Of a DNA stretch of 64,000 bases, positions 33,388 to 42,600 are shown piece by piece; positions within the stretch are counted from its first letter, which is position 1; each line of letters starts with the position of its first letter. The stretch is from positions 12,885-76,884 of the forward strand of contig DAWV01000005.1 of NCBI GenBank assembly GCA_002506085.1, given 5' to 3'. The position numbers and the translations under genes are program-made. The notes under the pieces are model-generated. The model was not told the DNA's origin. It saw nothing but the letters and a program-made list of their open reading frames with translations, and searched no databases. This stretch comes from Methanocorpusculaceae archaeon UBA425 (GTDB lineage Archaea; Halobacteriota; Methanomicrobia; Methanomicrobiales; Methanocorpusculaceae).

Positions 33388-34337
33388 GAATGTCGTCCTT
33401 ATGTGAAGCGTGGGATGTAATAATGGTTTTCACAGAAGATATATGCTATCGAAATGAGTTTTAAAATAACACACTATGTATAGCATCATATGGTTTATTA
33501 CATATAGAAATAAGGTAATTTCTACTGGAACAAAGCGAATAAATCTGACGAAAATATGAACGAACAAAATTAGAACAAGTATTTTCCAGCAGGAAGGATG
33601 AAAATGATGGTTAGTTTTAACAGCACTTCACATTCAGAAACACATTTTGAATAAGTGAGGAAGAATAAAAATGGATAATGGAGAGAATATTCCGTGACAG
33701 ATGAGCCTTGGAAACAGGATATTTCTACTGCGTCAGAATCCGCGCCGAAGTAGTCCCCCTCTCCTCACTCAAGAATCAGAAAATGGAAGGGAATATTGAT
33801 GATTTATTTTGAAAAGAAAGTGGCTCATTTTTGCGTTTTTCGAGGCTCATTTAGAACGTAATATTCAATGAAGAGAATCCAGCCACAGGAAATTGACTGA
33901 AATAAAAATGATCGACGGTTGTTTTTACAGAAGGAGAAAGAGCAATTAATCGTAATAATATTGTGATAACACAATTATAGAAAACAGGATATTTTTCTGA
34001 CAGGTAGCGCGGACAATAGGAAATATCCTCAGCCAATACAAACAGCTAATCCTCTTATTACAAAATCAAAAAAAATTAGAATCCTGAAAAATAACACCTT
34101 CATATCTTCGATTTACAGCTGTTTTGCGAATAGGGTAAGATGATTAATCATCCCGAGCATCACGACCCCGCAAAAGCCCGTTATTTCACTGAGACGCATT
34201 TGAAACCAATACCACCGACTCACAAAGTACGTGCGACAGACAAATTATGAAAAATTTTGTAAAAACCAAAAATTAACGTTATTTTTAAAAATAAAGGCCA
34301 AATTTAGCTTAATTTTTATCTCACGAAAACATGATTT
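33388..34337. other. AT-rich gene-poor region before the dif site
   Basis: About 950 bp without a convincing gene. A 61-codon minus-strand ORF at 33851-34036 has no recognisable features. A perfect 14-bp palindrome GATGATTAATCATC stands at 34139-34152. Such emptiness next to dif and xerA could mark the replication terminus (inference). Confidence 0.4.
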
Positions 34338-34365
34338 ATTGCGCATAATGTCTATTATGCGCAAT
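34338..34365. other. Candidate chromosomal dif site (Xer recombination)
   Basis: Two perfect 11-bp inverted arms, ATTGCGCATAA at 34338-34348 and TTATGCGCAAT at 34355-34365, flank a 6-bp centre TGTCTA. The 11-6-11 layout is exactly that of Xer dif sites, and by eye 22 of 28 positions agree with E. coli dif as I remember it. It lies 39 bp upstream of a Xer-type recombinase gene. It is the likely site of chromosome dimer resolution; being upstream of the gene, it could also be an operator. Confidence 0.75.
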
Positions 34366-34404
34366 CATTATCAGCACACAGCTCAAAGATAACTTAGACA
34401 TAAA

Positions 34405-35319
34405 ATGGCACCCCCGAAACGAACCTTCAGTACCTGGATCCCGCGATACCTCAGCAATATCCAGACGAAGAACTATGCAGAAAATACCATTGAAGCATAT
34501 GGGAGAATTCTGAAACTTTATGCAAAATATGAAACATGCCTGAAAGAAGCCGAAGGAGTCCCGCCCGAATCCACCAAAACAATAGATAACTTCGGAATGG
34601 GAGCGGAAATCGATACAGATGCCTACGAAATCAGTGATTTTTTTACACTGATTAGAAATGAACGGCATTTAAGCCCCGCAAGCCTGCATCAATATAACTC
34701 AGCCCTCAGCTCATTTTACAAGTATTTGATTAACCAGGATGTCACCGATATAAATCCAATGAACAAAGTAGACAGACCAAAAATCAAGGACAGAGAACTC
34801 AAATATCTCCGGCACAAAGAAGTCATGAACTTCATAGAATCCCTTGAAAATCCCCGCGATGCACTATTAATCCGAACGATTTATGCCACAGGAATGCGTG
34901 TTTCCGAGGTATGCGGGCTATTAACGGAACATATCGATTTTGAAGAAGGGACGATCCGTGTCAGAGGAAAAGGTGGAAAAATCAGAACGGTCTTTTGCGA
35001 TGCCGAGACCCTGAATCAGATTCAGGAACACATGAACAATAAAAAAAACGGACCGGTATTTGAAGGGAGAAACGGGAATCCAATATCCCCGCGGACTGTG
35101 CAGCATATCTTCAACCTTTATGCTCCGCCTGGAATCACACCCCATAAAATCCGGCACAGTTATGCAACAGAACTCTACAAACGTTCACATAATCTCCGTA
35201 TTGTCCAGGAAAACCTCGGGCATAACTCCATTCAGACAACAGAAATATACATCCATACCGATCTTGACGAACGCAAAAAAGCATATCAGGATTACTTCCC
35301 GCTTGCAACTGAAAAATAA
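34405..35319 (+). CDS. xerA: Tyrosine recombinase, XerA type
   Basis: A 304-residue site-specific recombinase. An N-terminal SAM-like core-binding domain (about 10-125) precedes the catalytic domain. All catalytic residues are visible: Arg165 (MRVSE), Lys189 (RGKGGK), His247 and Arg250 (HKIRHSYAT), His273 (LGHNS) and Tyr282 (EIYIH). It has the compact size of Xer proteins rather than of integrases with extra domains, and no phage or plasmid genes surround it. It would resolve chromosome dimers at the adjacent dif-like site. Confidence 0.88.
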   Translation: MAPPKRTFSTWIPRYLSNIQTKNYAENTIEAYGRILKLYAKYETCLKEAEGVPPESTKTIDNFGMGAEIDTDAYEISDFFTLIRNERHLSPASLHQYNSALSSFYKYLINQDVTDINPMNKVDRPKIKDRELKYLRHKEVMNFIESLENPRDALLIRTIYATGMRVSEVCGLLTEHIDFEEGTIRVRGKGGKIRTVFCDAETLNQIQEHMNNKKNGPVFEGRNGNPISPRTVQHIFNLYAPPGITPHKIRHSYATELYKRSHNLRIVQENLGHNSIQTTEIYIHTDLDERKKAYQDYFPLATEK

Positions 35320-35559
35320 AACTACTTTTTTTCCGAAGATATCGGGCCGTCCGAAAATCAAAGAGTATTCTTTCCAGGAATTATCCAGATGAAATAGCGA
35401 AAAGCTTTTTTTTATATTTTGATTTTCACATATTTTTCCGCGTGAACATCCCATATTAACAATCTCATAAACCGTATGATGCTATACACAATAAAAGGTA
35501 AAACTAGAAATCAGCAAACCCTAAAATACACACAACACCCCTATATTCAGATAACAGAA

Positions 35560-36156
35560 ATGGAAGAATACGAAAAGCCCACGGAAGACACTCTTCTTAA
35601 ACCAGACGACCCGTCATACGAAGAGGACCGCAGCGAAGAGATAAATAAATACAAAAAATTCAAAAAAGTCGATGGAGCCACTTACAGAAAAGTCAATGTA
35701 TTCCTCCGCAAACGAACCTACATTACCGCACGGGAATGGGCAATCGCCCGCCTGTGTTCGGATTTCAAAACCCCATACGGATCCGAGATGACATTCATCG
35801 GAGAGCATCTCCCGGAACTCTGCCCATTCATGGAAGAGACATACACCCCCCAGGCAGTTAACCAGGCACGAAATTCGTTCAAAAGAAAAGTCAGAAAATC
35901 CGGAGCCACCTTTTTCTATGGAGCGATGTGCGGATTTTTCACCCTGGATGAACTGGACGATATTCTCTTTGAATCAAGTGAAGTAGCCAGATTCCTTCTC
36001 GAAATCGAAGGGACATCCCTTGAAATCGACGAGGAAATCGATATAGAAGATAAAATCAGCGAGATCATGCGCAAACTTGGAGAATCAGCAAACATCCTTC
36101 TAAAAAGCCGGAAAGGTGATGATGAAGACGAAGATGACGAAGAAGACACACAATAA
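35560..36156 (+). CDS. Conserved euryarchaeal acidic protein (DUF5806-like)
   Basis: A 198-residue protein with a conserved centre (DGATYRKVNVFLRKRTYITAREW, then ARLCSDFKTPYGSEM, PELCPFMEETYTPQAVNQAR, VRKSGATFFYGAMCGFFT) and a very acidic C-terminal tail (DDEDEDDEED). I recall near-identical motifs in haloarchaeal proteins of the DUF5806 group, so it is an old euryarchaeal family, but the label is from memory. ATG 35560 is preferred; the frame is open from 35476. Basic core plus acidic tail suggests nucleic-acid or protein binding (inference). Downstream of xerA, upstream of glmM. Confidence 0.65.
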   Translation: MEEYEKPTEDTLLKPDDPSYEEDRSEEINKYKKFKKVDGATYRKVNVFLRKRTYITAREWAIARLCSDFKTPYGSEMTFIGEHLPELCPFMEETYTPQAVNQARNSFKRKVRKSGATFFYGAMCGFFTLDELDDILFESSEVARFLLEIEGTSLEIDEEIDIEDKISEIMRKLGESANILLKSRKGDDEDEDDEEDTQ

Positions 36157-36223
36157 TAGTAAACTTTTTTCTCAACCCTTATTATCAACAACCTCCCATA
36201 TTCTTAGATAGACGGTTGTAAAA

Positions 36224-37600
36224 ATGGCACTTGAAAAACTCGAAAAAAAATATTTTGGCACAAACGGCGTCCGGGGAGTAACCGGCGTTGACATGACCCC
36301 GGTCTTCGCCCTTGGTATCGCCGAAGCATTTGGAACCATGCTTGGAGAAGGCAAAAAAGTAGGTATTGGCCGTGACACCCGAACCTCAGGACCCGCCCTT
36401 AACGCCGCAGTTCGTGCAGGACTCATGGCATGCGGATGTAACGTCATCGACTTTGGTGTGGTTCCCACCCCCTGTCTTCAGTACCTCGTCCTCGACCACA
36501 ACCTTGACGGCGGCGTTATGATTACTGCATCCCATAACCCGCCGGAATATAACGGAATAAAAATCATCGAAGCTGACGGCACCGAAATGGGAGATGAGAG
36601 AACAATTCAACTTGAACAGACGATGATTCAGAATAAATCAGTTGTATCCGCCTGGGACAAAGTAGGAGATTGTACTGAAGAACCACAGGCACGTAAACTC
36701 TATATCGATTCAATCGTCTCACAGTTCCCAAAAGACTGCGGTAAAGGCATCACCGTGGTGGTTGACCCGGGAAACGGTCCCGCTGCCGCCACCTCTCCTG
36801 AAATCCTCCGCAGACTCGGATGTACCGTTCACACTATCAACGCAGAGTTCAACGGACGGTTCCCCGGACGACTTCCCGAACCAAGCGCAGAAGGTCTAGC
36901 AAATCTCTCAGCCACAGTAGTCGCCACCGGTGCCGCATTCGGTGTAGCCCATGACGGAGATGCAGACAGAGCAATATTCGTTGATGAAAATGGAACATTC
37001 ATGGATGGAAACATCACATTCGCCCTGCTTGCCTCCTACTTCAGCGGAAAATATCCGGGAGGGGTCATCGTAACGCCGGTCAGCACATCCGGAATCGTAG
37101 AAGCAGTCGGAAAAAAATACAACTGCACAACTACATACACAGTCGTCGGAAGTATCTATGTTGCACGGACAATGCGTGAACTGCTCGCCAAAGGGGAAAA
37201 GGTAATCATTGGCGGCGAAGGAAATGGCGGAATCATTTACCCCCGGCATCAGTTCTGCAGAGACGGCGGAATGAGTGCCGCAACAATGCTCGGATTTGTG
37301 TCAGAAAAGACCAGCCCGCTTTCTAAACTCATCGCAGAACTGCCATCGTTCACCATGTATCAAGAGAAACGAAAAACCACCCGGGCAAAAGAGATTGTTG
37401 CACATATGAGAAAATACTTCGCAGACTTCCCGATTGATGAACGTGACGGAATACGCATCACAAGAGGCGGAGCATGGGGCCTTATCAGACCATCCGGAAC
37501 CGAACCTCTGGTCAGGGTGTTCACCGAATCGCAGAATCCTGCAGAAGCAAAGACTCTGCTCAATGAAATATTAGCTGAGATAAAACCTTATCTCGAATAA
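36224..37600 (+). CDS. glmM: Phosphoglucosamine mutase / phosphohexomutase
   Basis: A 458-residue alpha-D-phosphohexomutase. FGTNGVRG opens the protein, the phosphoserine loop is TASHNPPEYNG (Ser103), the metal site is DGDADR, the sugar site GGEGNGG and the phosphate site RPSGTEPLVRV. In methanogens this type interconverts glucosamine or glucose 6- and 1-phosphates for UDP-sugars and surface glycans. Overlaps the convergent NTPase gene by 13 bp. Confidence 0.9.
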   Translation: MALEKLEKKYFGTNGVRGVTGVDMTPVFALGIAEAFGTMLGEGKKVGIGRDTRTSGPALNAAVRAGLMACGCNVIDFGVVPTPCLQYLVLDHNLDGGVMITASHNPPEYNGIKIIEADGTEMGDERTIQLEQTMIQNKSVVSAWDKVGDCTEEPQARKLYIDSIVSQFPKDCGKGITVVVDPGNGPAAATSPEILRRLGCTVHTINAEFNGRFPGRLPEPSAEGLANLSATVVATGAAFGVAHDGDADRAIFVDENGTFMDGNITFALLASYFSGKYPGGVIVTPVSTSGIVEAVGKKYNCTTTYTVVGSIYVARTMRELLAKGEKVIIGGEGNGGIIYPRHQFCRDGGMSAATMLGFVSEKTSPLSKLIAELPSFTMYQEKRKTTRAKEIVAHMRKYFADFPIDERDGIRITRGGAWGLIRPSGTEPLVRVFTESQNPAEAKTLLNEILAEIKPYLE

Positions 37601-38109
37601 CTTTTTTGAACAAAGGAAAGAACCTGCTGTAAAACCTCTGCGCGGTTTTCCTCAGTTACAATAATAACATCAACCTTTGGATGTGCACGCACTTCATCCA
37701 GAAACGGTGTCTGCATATTTCTGATAACACCAAGAACCGGCACTGATCCATCCAGAGTGGACAATACAGCATTTTGGAATTGTACTGCATCCTTTTCCAT
37801 GAATCCAAGCTCATCCATAATAATAAGGGACGGGGAAGAATCACCCAGCAGACGTGGACCGACCGTATCGAAAACCTCAGGATACACAGTTCTGCCGCGA
37901 CCACAGCCAAAACGGTGAGCTACAATCCTGTCAGGTGCAGGATTTTCATTCATCCCCAGAAGAAATACATCCGAACTTCCGTCTTTGGCATAATTACCCC
38001 CAACTGTTCTGAATCCTCCGGCAATTATCCCAGACTCTTCTATAACCTTATGAATGATAGTGCTTTTCCCCACCTGAAGATTCCCTGTGAGAAAGATGTG
38101 ATGCTGCAT
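37588..38109 (-). CDS. Nucleoside-triphosphatase, THEP1 family
   Basis: A 173-residue P-loop protein: Walker A GNLQVGKST near residues 8-16 and Walker B LIIMDELGFME. This is the THEP1/NTPase_1 family, small NTP or nucleoside-triphosphate hydrolases of archaea and metazoa. Biological role is not settled. Convergent with glmM. Confidence 0.85.
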   Translation of the reverse strand: MQHHIFLTGNLQVGKSTIIHKVIEESGIIAGGFRTVGGNYAKDGSSDVFLLGMNENPAPDRIVAHRFGCGRGRTVYPEVFDTVGPRLLGDSSPSLIIMDELGFMEKDAVQFQNAVLSTLDGSVPVLGVIRNMQTPFLDEVRAHPKVDVIIVTEENRAEVLQQVLSFVQKSYSR

Positions 38110-38134
38110 ATACTAAAAAGAGGTTTTTGGTGGT

Positions 38135-39754
38135 TTAGAGTTTTCGAATCATGAGAATCACAGCACCAAGAGTTAATAACGCAAGCAGAATGGATAGCGG
38201 CAGGGCAAATGCCGGTTCATCTCCACTGCCCGGCAGAACCGTAATCGTGATTTTCGCATCAGTGTTTTCCACATAGTTGCCGTTTACATCACACCCTTTG
38301 ACAGAATACGTGTATGTACCTATTGGCATGGCTGACGTATCCTCTGCGGTGAACACATGACCAAACTCATAGTTCGTGCCGGTCGCCGCGTAAAGCGAAC
38401 CATCATCATTCACAAACACCCTTGTCAGAAGTCCTGCAAACTCATACTCTGCATCATCACACGTGTAGGTAAAACTCATAATCTGGTTATCAATAGTATA
38501 CCTGTAAGGAGTCCCGGCATTGGAGACTGTCGTCTCAATCGGACGTGTTAATCCATAGAGTGCCAAATACTCGCCACGCGTGACGGTAACCTCATACGGA
38601 GTTGTGTCAACAACCTTTGTGAGGTTTGGCAGAAGAGACACCGTATTCGGCGCAATCTCATCCCCGGATTTATCGGCGTGAGTGTAAATGACACGGGAAT
38701 CCTGCTCGGAAAGGTTGGGATAAACCCGCACATTTCCAGCAAGAGTTTTTGTCTCGCCGAAATCTGCATCAACCCATGTGTAGGAAATCTCGCCCATATC
38801 ATAATACAGGTACGTGGTTCTGTCACTGTCTTCCAGTCCGCTTCCCAGTATTTGTGCAAGCTCAACCTGTATCGAGGCACTTGAACCGCCTAAGTTGTAC
38901 ATCAAAACAGAATTCTCCGCAGATTCCGGTTTGTCTATTTTCGTCCCGTTAAGCTGATTGACCACTTCTATACCATTGTTCGGCTGCCAGAGTGCAGGAA
39001 TCTGATACCCTGCGGAGCCATCGGGCACCTGAAAATACCCCGGAAACCAGTCAACATACGCACGAAGATCATTTTCCTGTGCATAGGTGATTACCTGTTC
39101 CTTATTTTCTGACGGACGGAACACACCCAACGAACTATTTGTCAGACCAGAGGTGACGTTAAGTTCCAGTTTATTAACCTGTTTACCATCTCCATTGGTG
39201 AACATAACCATGTTCCCGTTTTTGTCCACGACGTCCACTACTATTTTGTATGTTCCGGCAGTGAAATCACGAGAATAGGGAACCAGAGTGTTGTTCGCAT
39301 CAGTTTCATAATACATGTGTGTGATGTCTTTTGTGACACCACCTTGCACAAGAGCAAGGAAGTAATTCCATTCCTTGCTCACAAGAACCTTATTCGCTCC
39401 GTTTGCCAGTCCATATGGTTCGGTAATTGCTTCAACTGCGAGAATACCCCCCCACTGCTGGTTTTCATTGACAAGACTCATGTCTACAATATCTGAAGGA
39501 GTTGCTCCGGTCATATCGACAGAACTCTGAAGGGTTCGTATGATTTCGCCGTCTGAGTCGTATAACCTGACCCGGACATCAACCGAATCTCCGGTGTTCT
39601 CAAAGTATCCATACACGTAGAAATCGCGAAGTTCGGCAAAATGGGTTTCAGCCTCAGAAGGCTGCAGAATATCAAGCGATACATCAGCTGCCGCCGGAAC
39701 AAAATACATGGATGTAATCATGAGCAGGAGCAGGAAAAAATAGTTGATTTTCAT
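38135..39754 (-). CDS. Large secreted protein with C-terminal membrane anchor
   Basis: A 539-residue protein: signal peptide (first 23 residues, ending PAAA), a long extracellular part of beta-type segments with Ig-like features (LQPSEAETHFAELRDFYVYGYF; GTYKIVVDVVDKNGN; GTYTYSVKGCDVNGNYVENTDAKITITV), and a C-terminal hydrophobic helix followed by IRKL. This is the layout of an archaeal cell-surface protein anchored in the membrane. Several N-x-S/T sites could be glycosylated. No enzyme motif recognised. Confidence 0.65.
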   Translation of the reverse strand: MKINYFFLLLLMITSMYFVPAAADVSLDILQPSEAETHFAELRDFYVYGYFENTGDSVDVRVRLYDSDGEIIRTLQSSVDMTGATPSDIVDMSLVNENQQWGGILAVEAITEPYGLANGANKVLVSKEWNYFLALVQGGVTKDITHMYYETDANNTLVPYSRDFTAGTYKIVVDVVDKNGNMVMFTNGDGKQVNKLELNVTSGLTNSSLGVFRPSENKEQVITYAQENDLRAYVDWFPGYFQVPDGSAGYQIPALWQPNNGIEVVNQLNGTKIDKPESAENSVLMYNLGGSSASIQVELAQILGSGLEDSDRTTYLYYDMGEISYTWVDADFGETKTLAGNVRVYPNLSEQDSRVIYTHADKSGDEIAPNTVSLLPNLTKVVDTTPYEVTVTRGEYLALYGLTRPIETTVSNAGTPYRYTIDNQIMSFTYTCDDAEYEFAGLLTRVFVNDDGSLYAATGTNYEFGHVFTAEDTSAMPIGTYTYSVKGCDVNGNYVENTDAKITITVLPGSGDEPAFALPLSILLALLTLGAVILMIRKL

Positions 39755-39876
39755 ATTATCTCACCTCTGTTAAGATATGATTTACTTGAAACAGAAGATG
39801 TTATACCTTTCGCCTCTCAGAGAGTAAGAATACATTCTCAGAAGAATATAAATGCTGGTCAGGTGTATCTAATTAC

Positions 39877-40131
39877 ATGGATATCCTTGCAACTGTCATA
39901 ATGATTATAATTGCCGTTGTCATTTGCGCGGTACTGTTTTTCATCCTGAGAAACGGGCTGAAGCTTTTGATTAACGCAGTATGCGGAGTAGTAATTCTCT
40001 TTATTGTCTCATGGCTGAATCTTGCCCCAATCGGTGATCTTTCCATTGCTCAGGTAATTGTATGTGCGGTCGGCGGCATTCTCGGAGCCGCTCTGCTCAT
40101 CATTCTGTCATTCTTCGGAATTATAATCTAA
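39877..40131 (+). CDS. BofA-like small membrane protein
   Basis: An 84-residue protein with three hydrophobic segments; the middle part GLKLLINAVCGVVILFIVSW matches the pro-sigma-K processing inhibitor BofA family of Gram-positive spore formers (NxxxG pattern). Archaea lack sigma factors, so the name describes only the family. It is divergent from the large surface protein gene and convergent with the next ORF. Role unknown, perhaps control of a membrane protease (inference). Confidence 0.7.
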   Translation: MDILATVIMIIIAVVICAVLFFILRNGLKLLINAVCGVVILFIVSWLNLAPIGDLSIAQVIVCAVGGILGAALLIILSFFGIII

Positions 40132-40146
40132 CATACCTTTTTTTAC

Positions 40147-40902
40147 TTATTTTTCTATGACAGAAATCTGGAAATCAATCCATTTTCCCGTCATCTCAAC
40201 CGTGTAGTTTCCCCATGCAAGGAACTCGATAACATCCTTATTGCCATTATCATACTGTCCGGCATATCCTTCAGACCTCACAAGATTCCCGGCCTCGTCA
40301 AAGATTTTTATCTCTAAAATCGCATCAGGATCCGGGCGTGTCACAATAACAGTCTTGTATGTCCTGGAAATAAGTACACCATTCTCAATTACCTCTTTGT
40401 CAACGAGATATTTCGTCACATTAATATTCGGGACGAAGTAATCGATTACAATCTCTGTTACAGGTTGAATTGCTACCGCCTTCAGGGAAGTAGTCTCATA
40501 CGTGCAAAAACTTTTATAGCTGATATTGTTTTGATAGAGAAGAGTTACCATTCCATCGGTCGAATTCAGCATTACCGGCTCATAGGAATTGGAGGTATTC
40601 ACCAAATCAGAAATATGTGCTTCCGTAATATCGGACGTCTGATTTACACTGTCGGTGTTATTCTTCTGCGCATTATTTTCCGGAAGAAGAACAATTCCCG
40701 GTAGAACAACTTTGGTGGACGGTGAATCATCAACTGGAAACCCGTAAATCATTATGTAGACCCCGGTCAACACAAGTAACAAACCGATAATAACTGCTAT
40801 GACTGCAAATATTACAGGAAGCTGTTTTGTTGATAATGATCCTTTCTTTTTTTGGGGAGACCGGTCTAACCGATCATCTGAACTCGGACTTTTAATACTC
40901 AT
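40147..40902 (-). CDS. Membrane-anchored protein of unknown function
   Basis: A 251-residue protein with a basic N terminus (SSDDRLDRSPQKKKGS), one transmembrane helix (about residues 28-52, IFAVIAVIIGLLLVLTGVYIMIYG) and an extracellular domain of ~195 residues with beta segments and a DPDAILEIKIFDEAGNLV motif. No family recognised. Downstream of the KaiC-like pair on the same strand with a 69-bp gap. Confidence 0.55.
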   Translation of the reverse strand: MSIKSPSSDDRLDRSPQKKKGSLSTKQLPVIFAVIAVIIGLLLVLTGVYIMIYGFPVDDSPSTKVVLPGIVLLPENNAQKNNTDSVNQTSDITEAHISDLVNTSNSYEPVMLNSTDGMVTLLYQNNISYKSFCTYETTSLKAVAIQPVTEIVIDYFVPNINVTKYLVDKEVIENGVLISRTYKTVIVTRPDPDAILEIKIFDEAGNLVRSEGYAGQYDNGNKDVIEFLAWGNYTVEMTGKWIDFQISVIEK

Positions 40903-40971
40903 ACCAAGTATGATAATAGTAATTTATGATTAATAAACTTCACCCCGCACAGCTAAAATACCTAAAAAAGA

Positions 40972-41694
40972 TTAATTTTTATTTGGGGTATAAAGCGTGA
41001 AAAGACCGGTTGAATCATACTTTACAAGTTTTGCCGTCTTCGTTATATGACCACGCGATTTGAGAAGAACAAACAACATCCGATAGGGTTTCAGATAATC
41101 CTTATTCGGAAACTCATGAAACATACAGGCAACACCATCTGAGAACAGTTCACAATATCCATATTTGCTCCGCAGGGGATCTGTTGCGCTTGAGTAGACA
41201 ATCAGTATAGTCGTTGCCCCGGTTAAACGAAGCGACATATACACCCGATTCAAATCGGTTGAGCGAAATCCCTTCGGTGATGCAAGCATATCTTCGAGCA
41301 TGGAAAACGGATTCACGACGACCCGGCTTACACCAAGATCCTTTATCATTGCCGCCACCCCGTTCCCAATAAGGTCCGAAAAAATCAAAAGATTTTCCGG
41401 CGACAACTGCACAAAGTAAATGTCCTTATTGATTCTCTCCTCCATCTCCGGATACCTTGAAAGGAATTTCATTATGAGTTGTTCTATCGGGTTGAACAGA
41501 CTGATATACATCACTTTTTCTCCGTCAAGCAGACCCTGGTGAAGGAACTGGAAAGAGAACATGGTTCTGCCCGTACCCGTTTCTCCAATCAGAGTCATAA
41601 TAGAGCCTTGAGTCATTCCCCCGCCCCCAAACATCTCATCCATACCGGGAATCCCGGATGAAAATTTTTTGTTGGAAACATTGACACTATCCAT
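40972..41694 (-). CDS. RecA/KaiC-like protein with Lys-to-Arg P-loop
   Basis: A 240-residue single-domain member of the RadA/KaiC/FlaH-like superfamily (GIPGMDEMFGGGG, then GETGTGRT at residues 37-44). The Walker A lysine is replaced by Arg43, and no clear Walker B acidic pair stands out. The C-terminal part lacks the second KaiC domain. Such archaeal proteins are often called RAD55-family ATPases of signal transduction. It starts one base after its upstream partner stops, so the two are co-translated and may form a heteromer (inference). Confidence 0.75.
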   Translation of the reverse strand: MDSVNVSNKKFSSGIPGMDEMFGGGGMTQGSIMTLIGETGTGRTMFSFQFLHQGLLDGEKVMYISLFNPIEQLIMKFLSRYPEMEERINKDIYFVQLSPENLLIFSDLIGNGVAAMIKDLGVSRVVVNPFSMLEDMLASPKGFRSTDLNRVYMSLRLTGATTILIVYSSATDPLRSKYGYCELFSDGVACMFHEFPNKDYLKPYRMLFVLLKSRGHITKTAKLVKYDSTGLFTLYTPNKN

Positions 41695-41695
41695 T

Positions 41696-42556
41696 TTATG
41701 TCACTCTCCGTAAGTTAGAAATCTCGAATCCGATATCAGAAGAGATGGTTACGTTATATATGGCTATATCTCTTACCAGAATCAGTGGTAAAACACCGTT
41801 AAACTTCCCGATATACATCTGACGCTGCCGTGACATGGCAGACACGCTTTTCTGCCATACCAAATGAAGAATTCCGTCAAACGCATTCCCGAGTTCAATC
41901 TCCCTGCTCTTGGAAAGAACATCTGCTGTCAATAATAACACAAAGATAAGGTTGCGTGCCTTTGCCACACGAGCGAGACCATACATCAGGGCAAGAAAAC
42001 TTTTCCATTTTTCCGGCTCTGAAAAATACGGTAAGTATGTTGTCAGCGAATCAACAAATACCATACTGTATTCAGGTATTTTTTCAACTAAGCCTGCAAG
42101 ATACGTTACCCCGCCGTATTCATCAGATGACGGCATATTCATCAGATATTCGGTGATGCTCTTTGTAGAGTACCATGAATACGGAACAATTGATCTTGCA
42201 AAAAAAGCATCACCAAAATCATAATGAAAAACACGTTTGTCAAGGAATTCTCCTTCAAAATTCATCTCATCCAGAAAAGAGAACTGTCGCTTCATCAATG
42301 TGATAAACGTTGACCGGGATAATTTCGGAGTAACGTAATACATTGCGCCAGGCCGCCGGGTATTGGGCGCCGCCGGATTCTTACTCCAGATTTCACGACA
42401 GTAACCCACCAGAGAAGTGAGAATCATCTCCTGACCTCCTGCACCCGGCTCAGATACGACTAAAACCGTAGAACCAATTGGCATGCCCCCGCCGAGAATC
42501 TTATCAACCGAAGGGATGTAAATCGGGACACATACCAAATCATCTGATTCTGACAT
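41696..42556 (-). CDS. RecA/KaiC-like protein lacking P-loop Lys and Thr
   Basis: A 286-residue homologue of the gene downstream. The start IPSVDKILGGGMPIGSTVLVV matches the superfamily, but the P-loop reads SEPGAGGQEM (residues 35-44), with neither the Lys nor the Ser/Thr that bind ATP. MVFVDSLTTYLPYF is the Walker B-like strand. It is probably a non-catalytic partner or a nucleotide-independent regulator. The pair follows tldE on the same strand with a 44-bp gap. Confidence 0.72.
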   Translation of the reverse strand: MSESDDLVCVPIYIPSVDKILGGGMPIGSTVLVVSEPGAGGQEMILTSLVGYCREIWSKNPAAPNTRRPGAMYYVTPKLSRSTFITLMKRQFSFLDEMNFEGEFLDKRVFHYDFGDAFFARSIVPYSWYSTKSITEYLMNMPSSDEYGGVTYLAGLVEKIPEYSMVFVDSLTTYLPYFSEPEKWKSFLALMYGLARVAKARNLIFVLLLTADVLSKSREIELGNAFDGILHLVWQKSVSAMSRQRQMYIGKFNGVLPLILVRDIAIYNVTISSDIGFEISNLRRVT

Positions 42557-42600
42557 ATGAAATACTATTTTACATCAAATGAGTTATAGTTTCTCCATAC

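Noticed and set aside
33851..34036. 61-codon minus-strand ORF in the gene-poor region
   Set aside because: No ribosome site, family motif or sensible composition; AT-rich sequence gives such ORFs by chance.
34139..34152. 14-bp palindrome GATGATTAATCATC as a second dif or operator
   Set aside because: Lacks the 11-6-11 layout and no gene starts close to it.
34405..35319. Recombinase as integrase of a mobile element
   Set aside because: No tRNA-end duplication, phage, plasmid or toxin genes around it; size and neighbouring dif-like site fit Xer.
36116..36150. GATGAAGAC-type tandem repeat as a regulatory repeat
   Set aside because: It simply encodes the acidic tail of the upstream-core protein.
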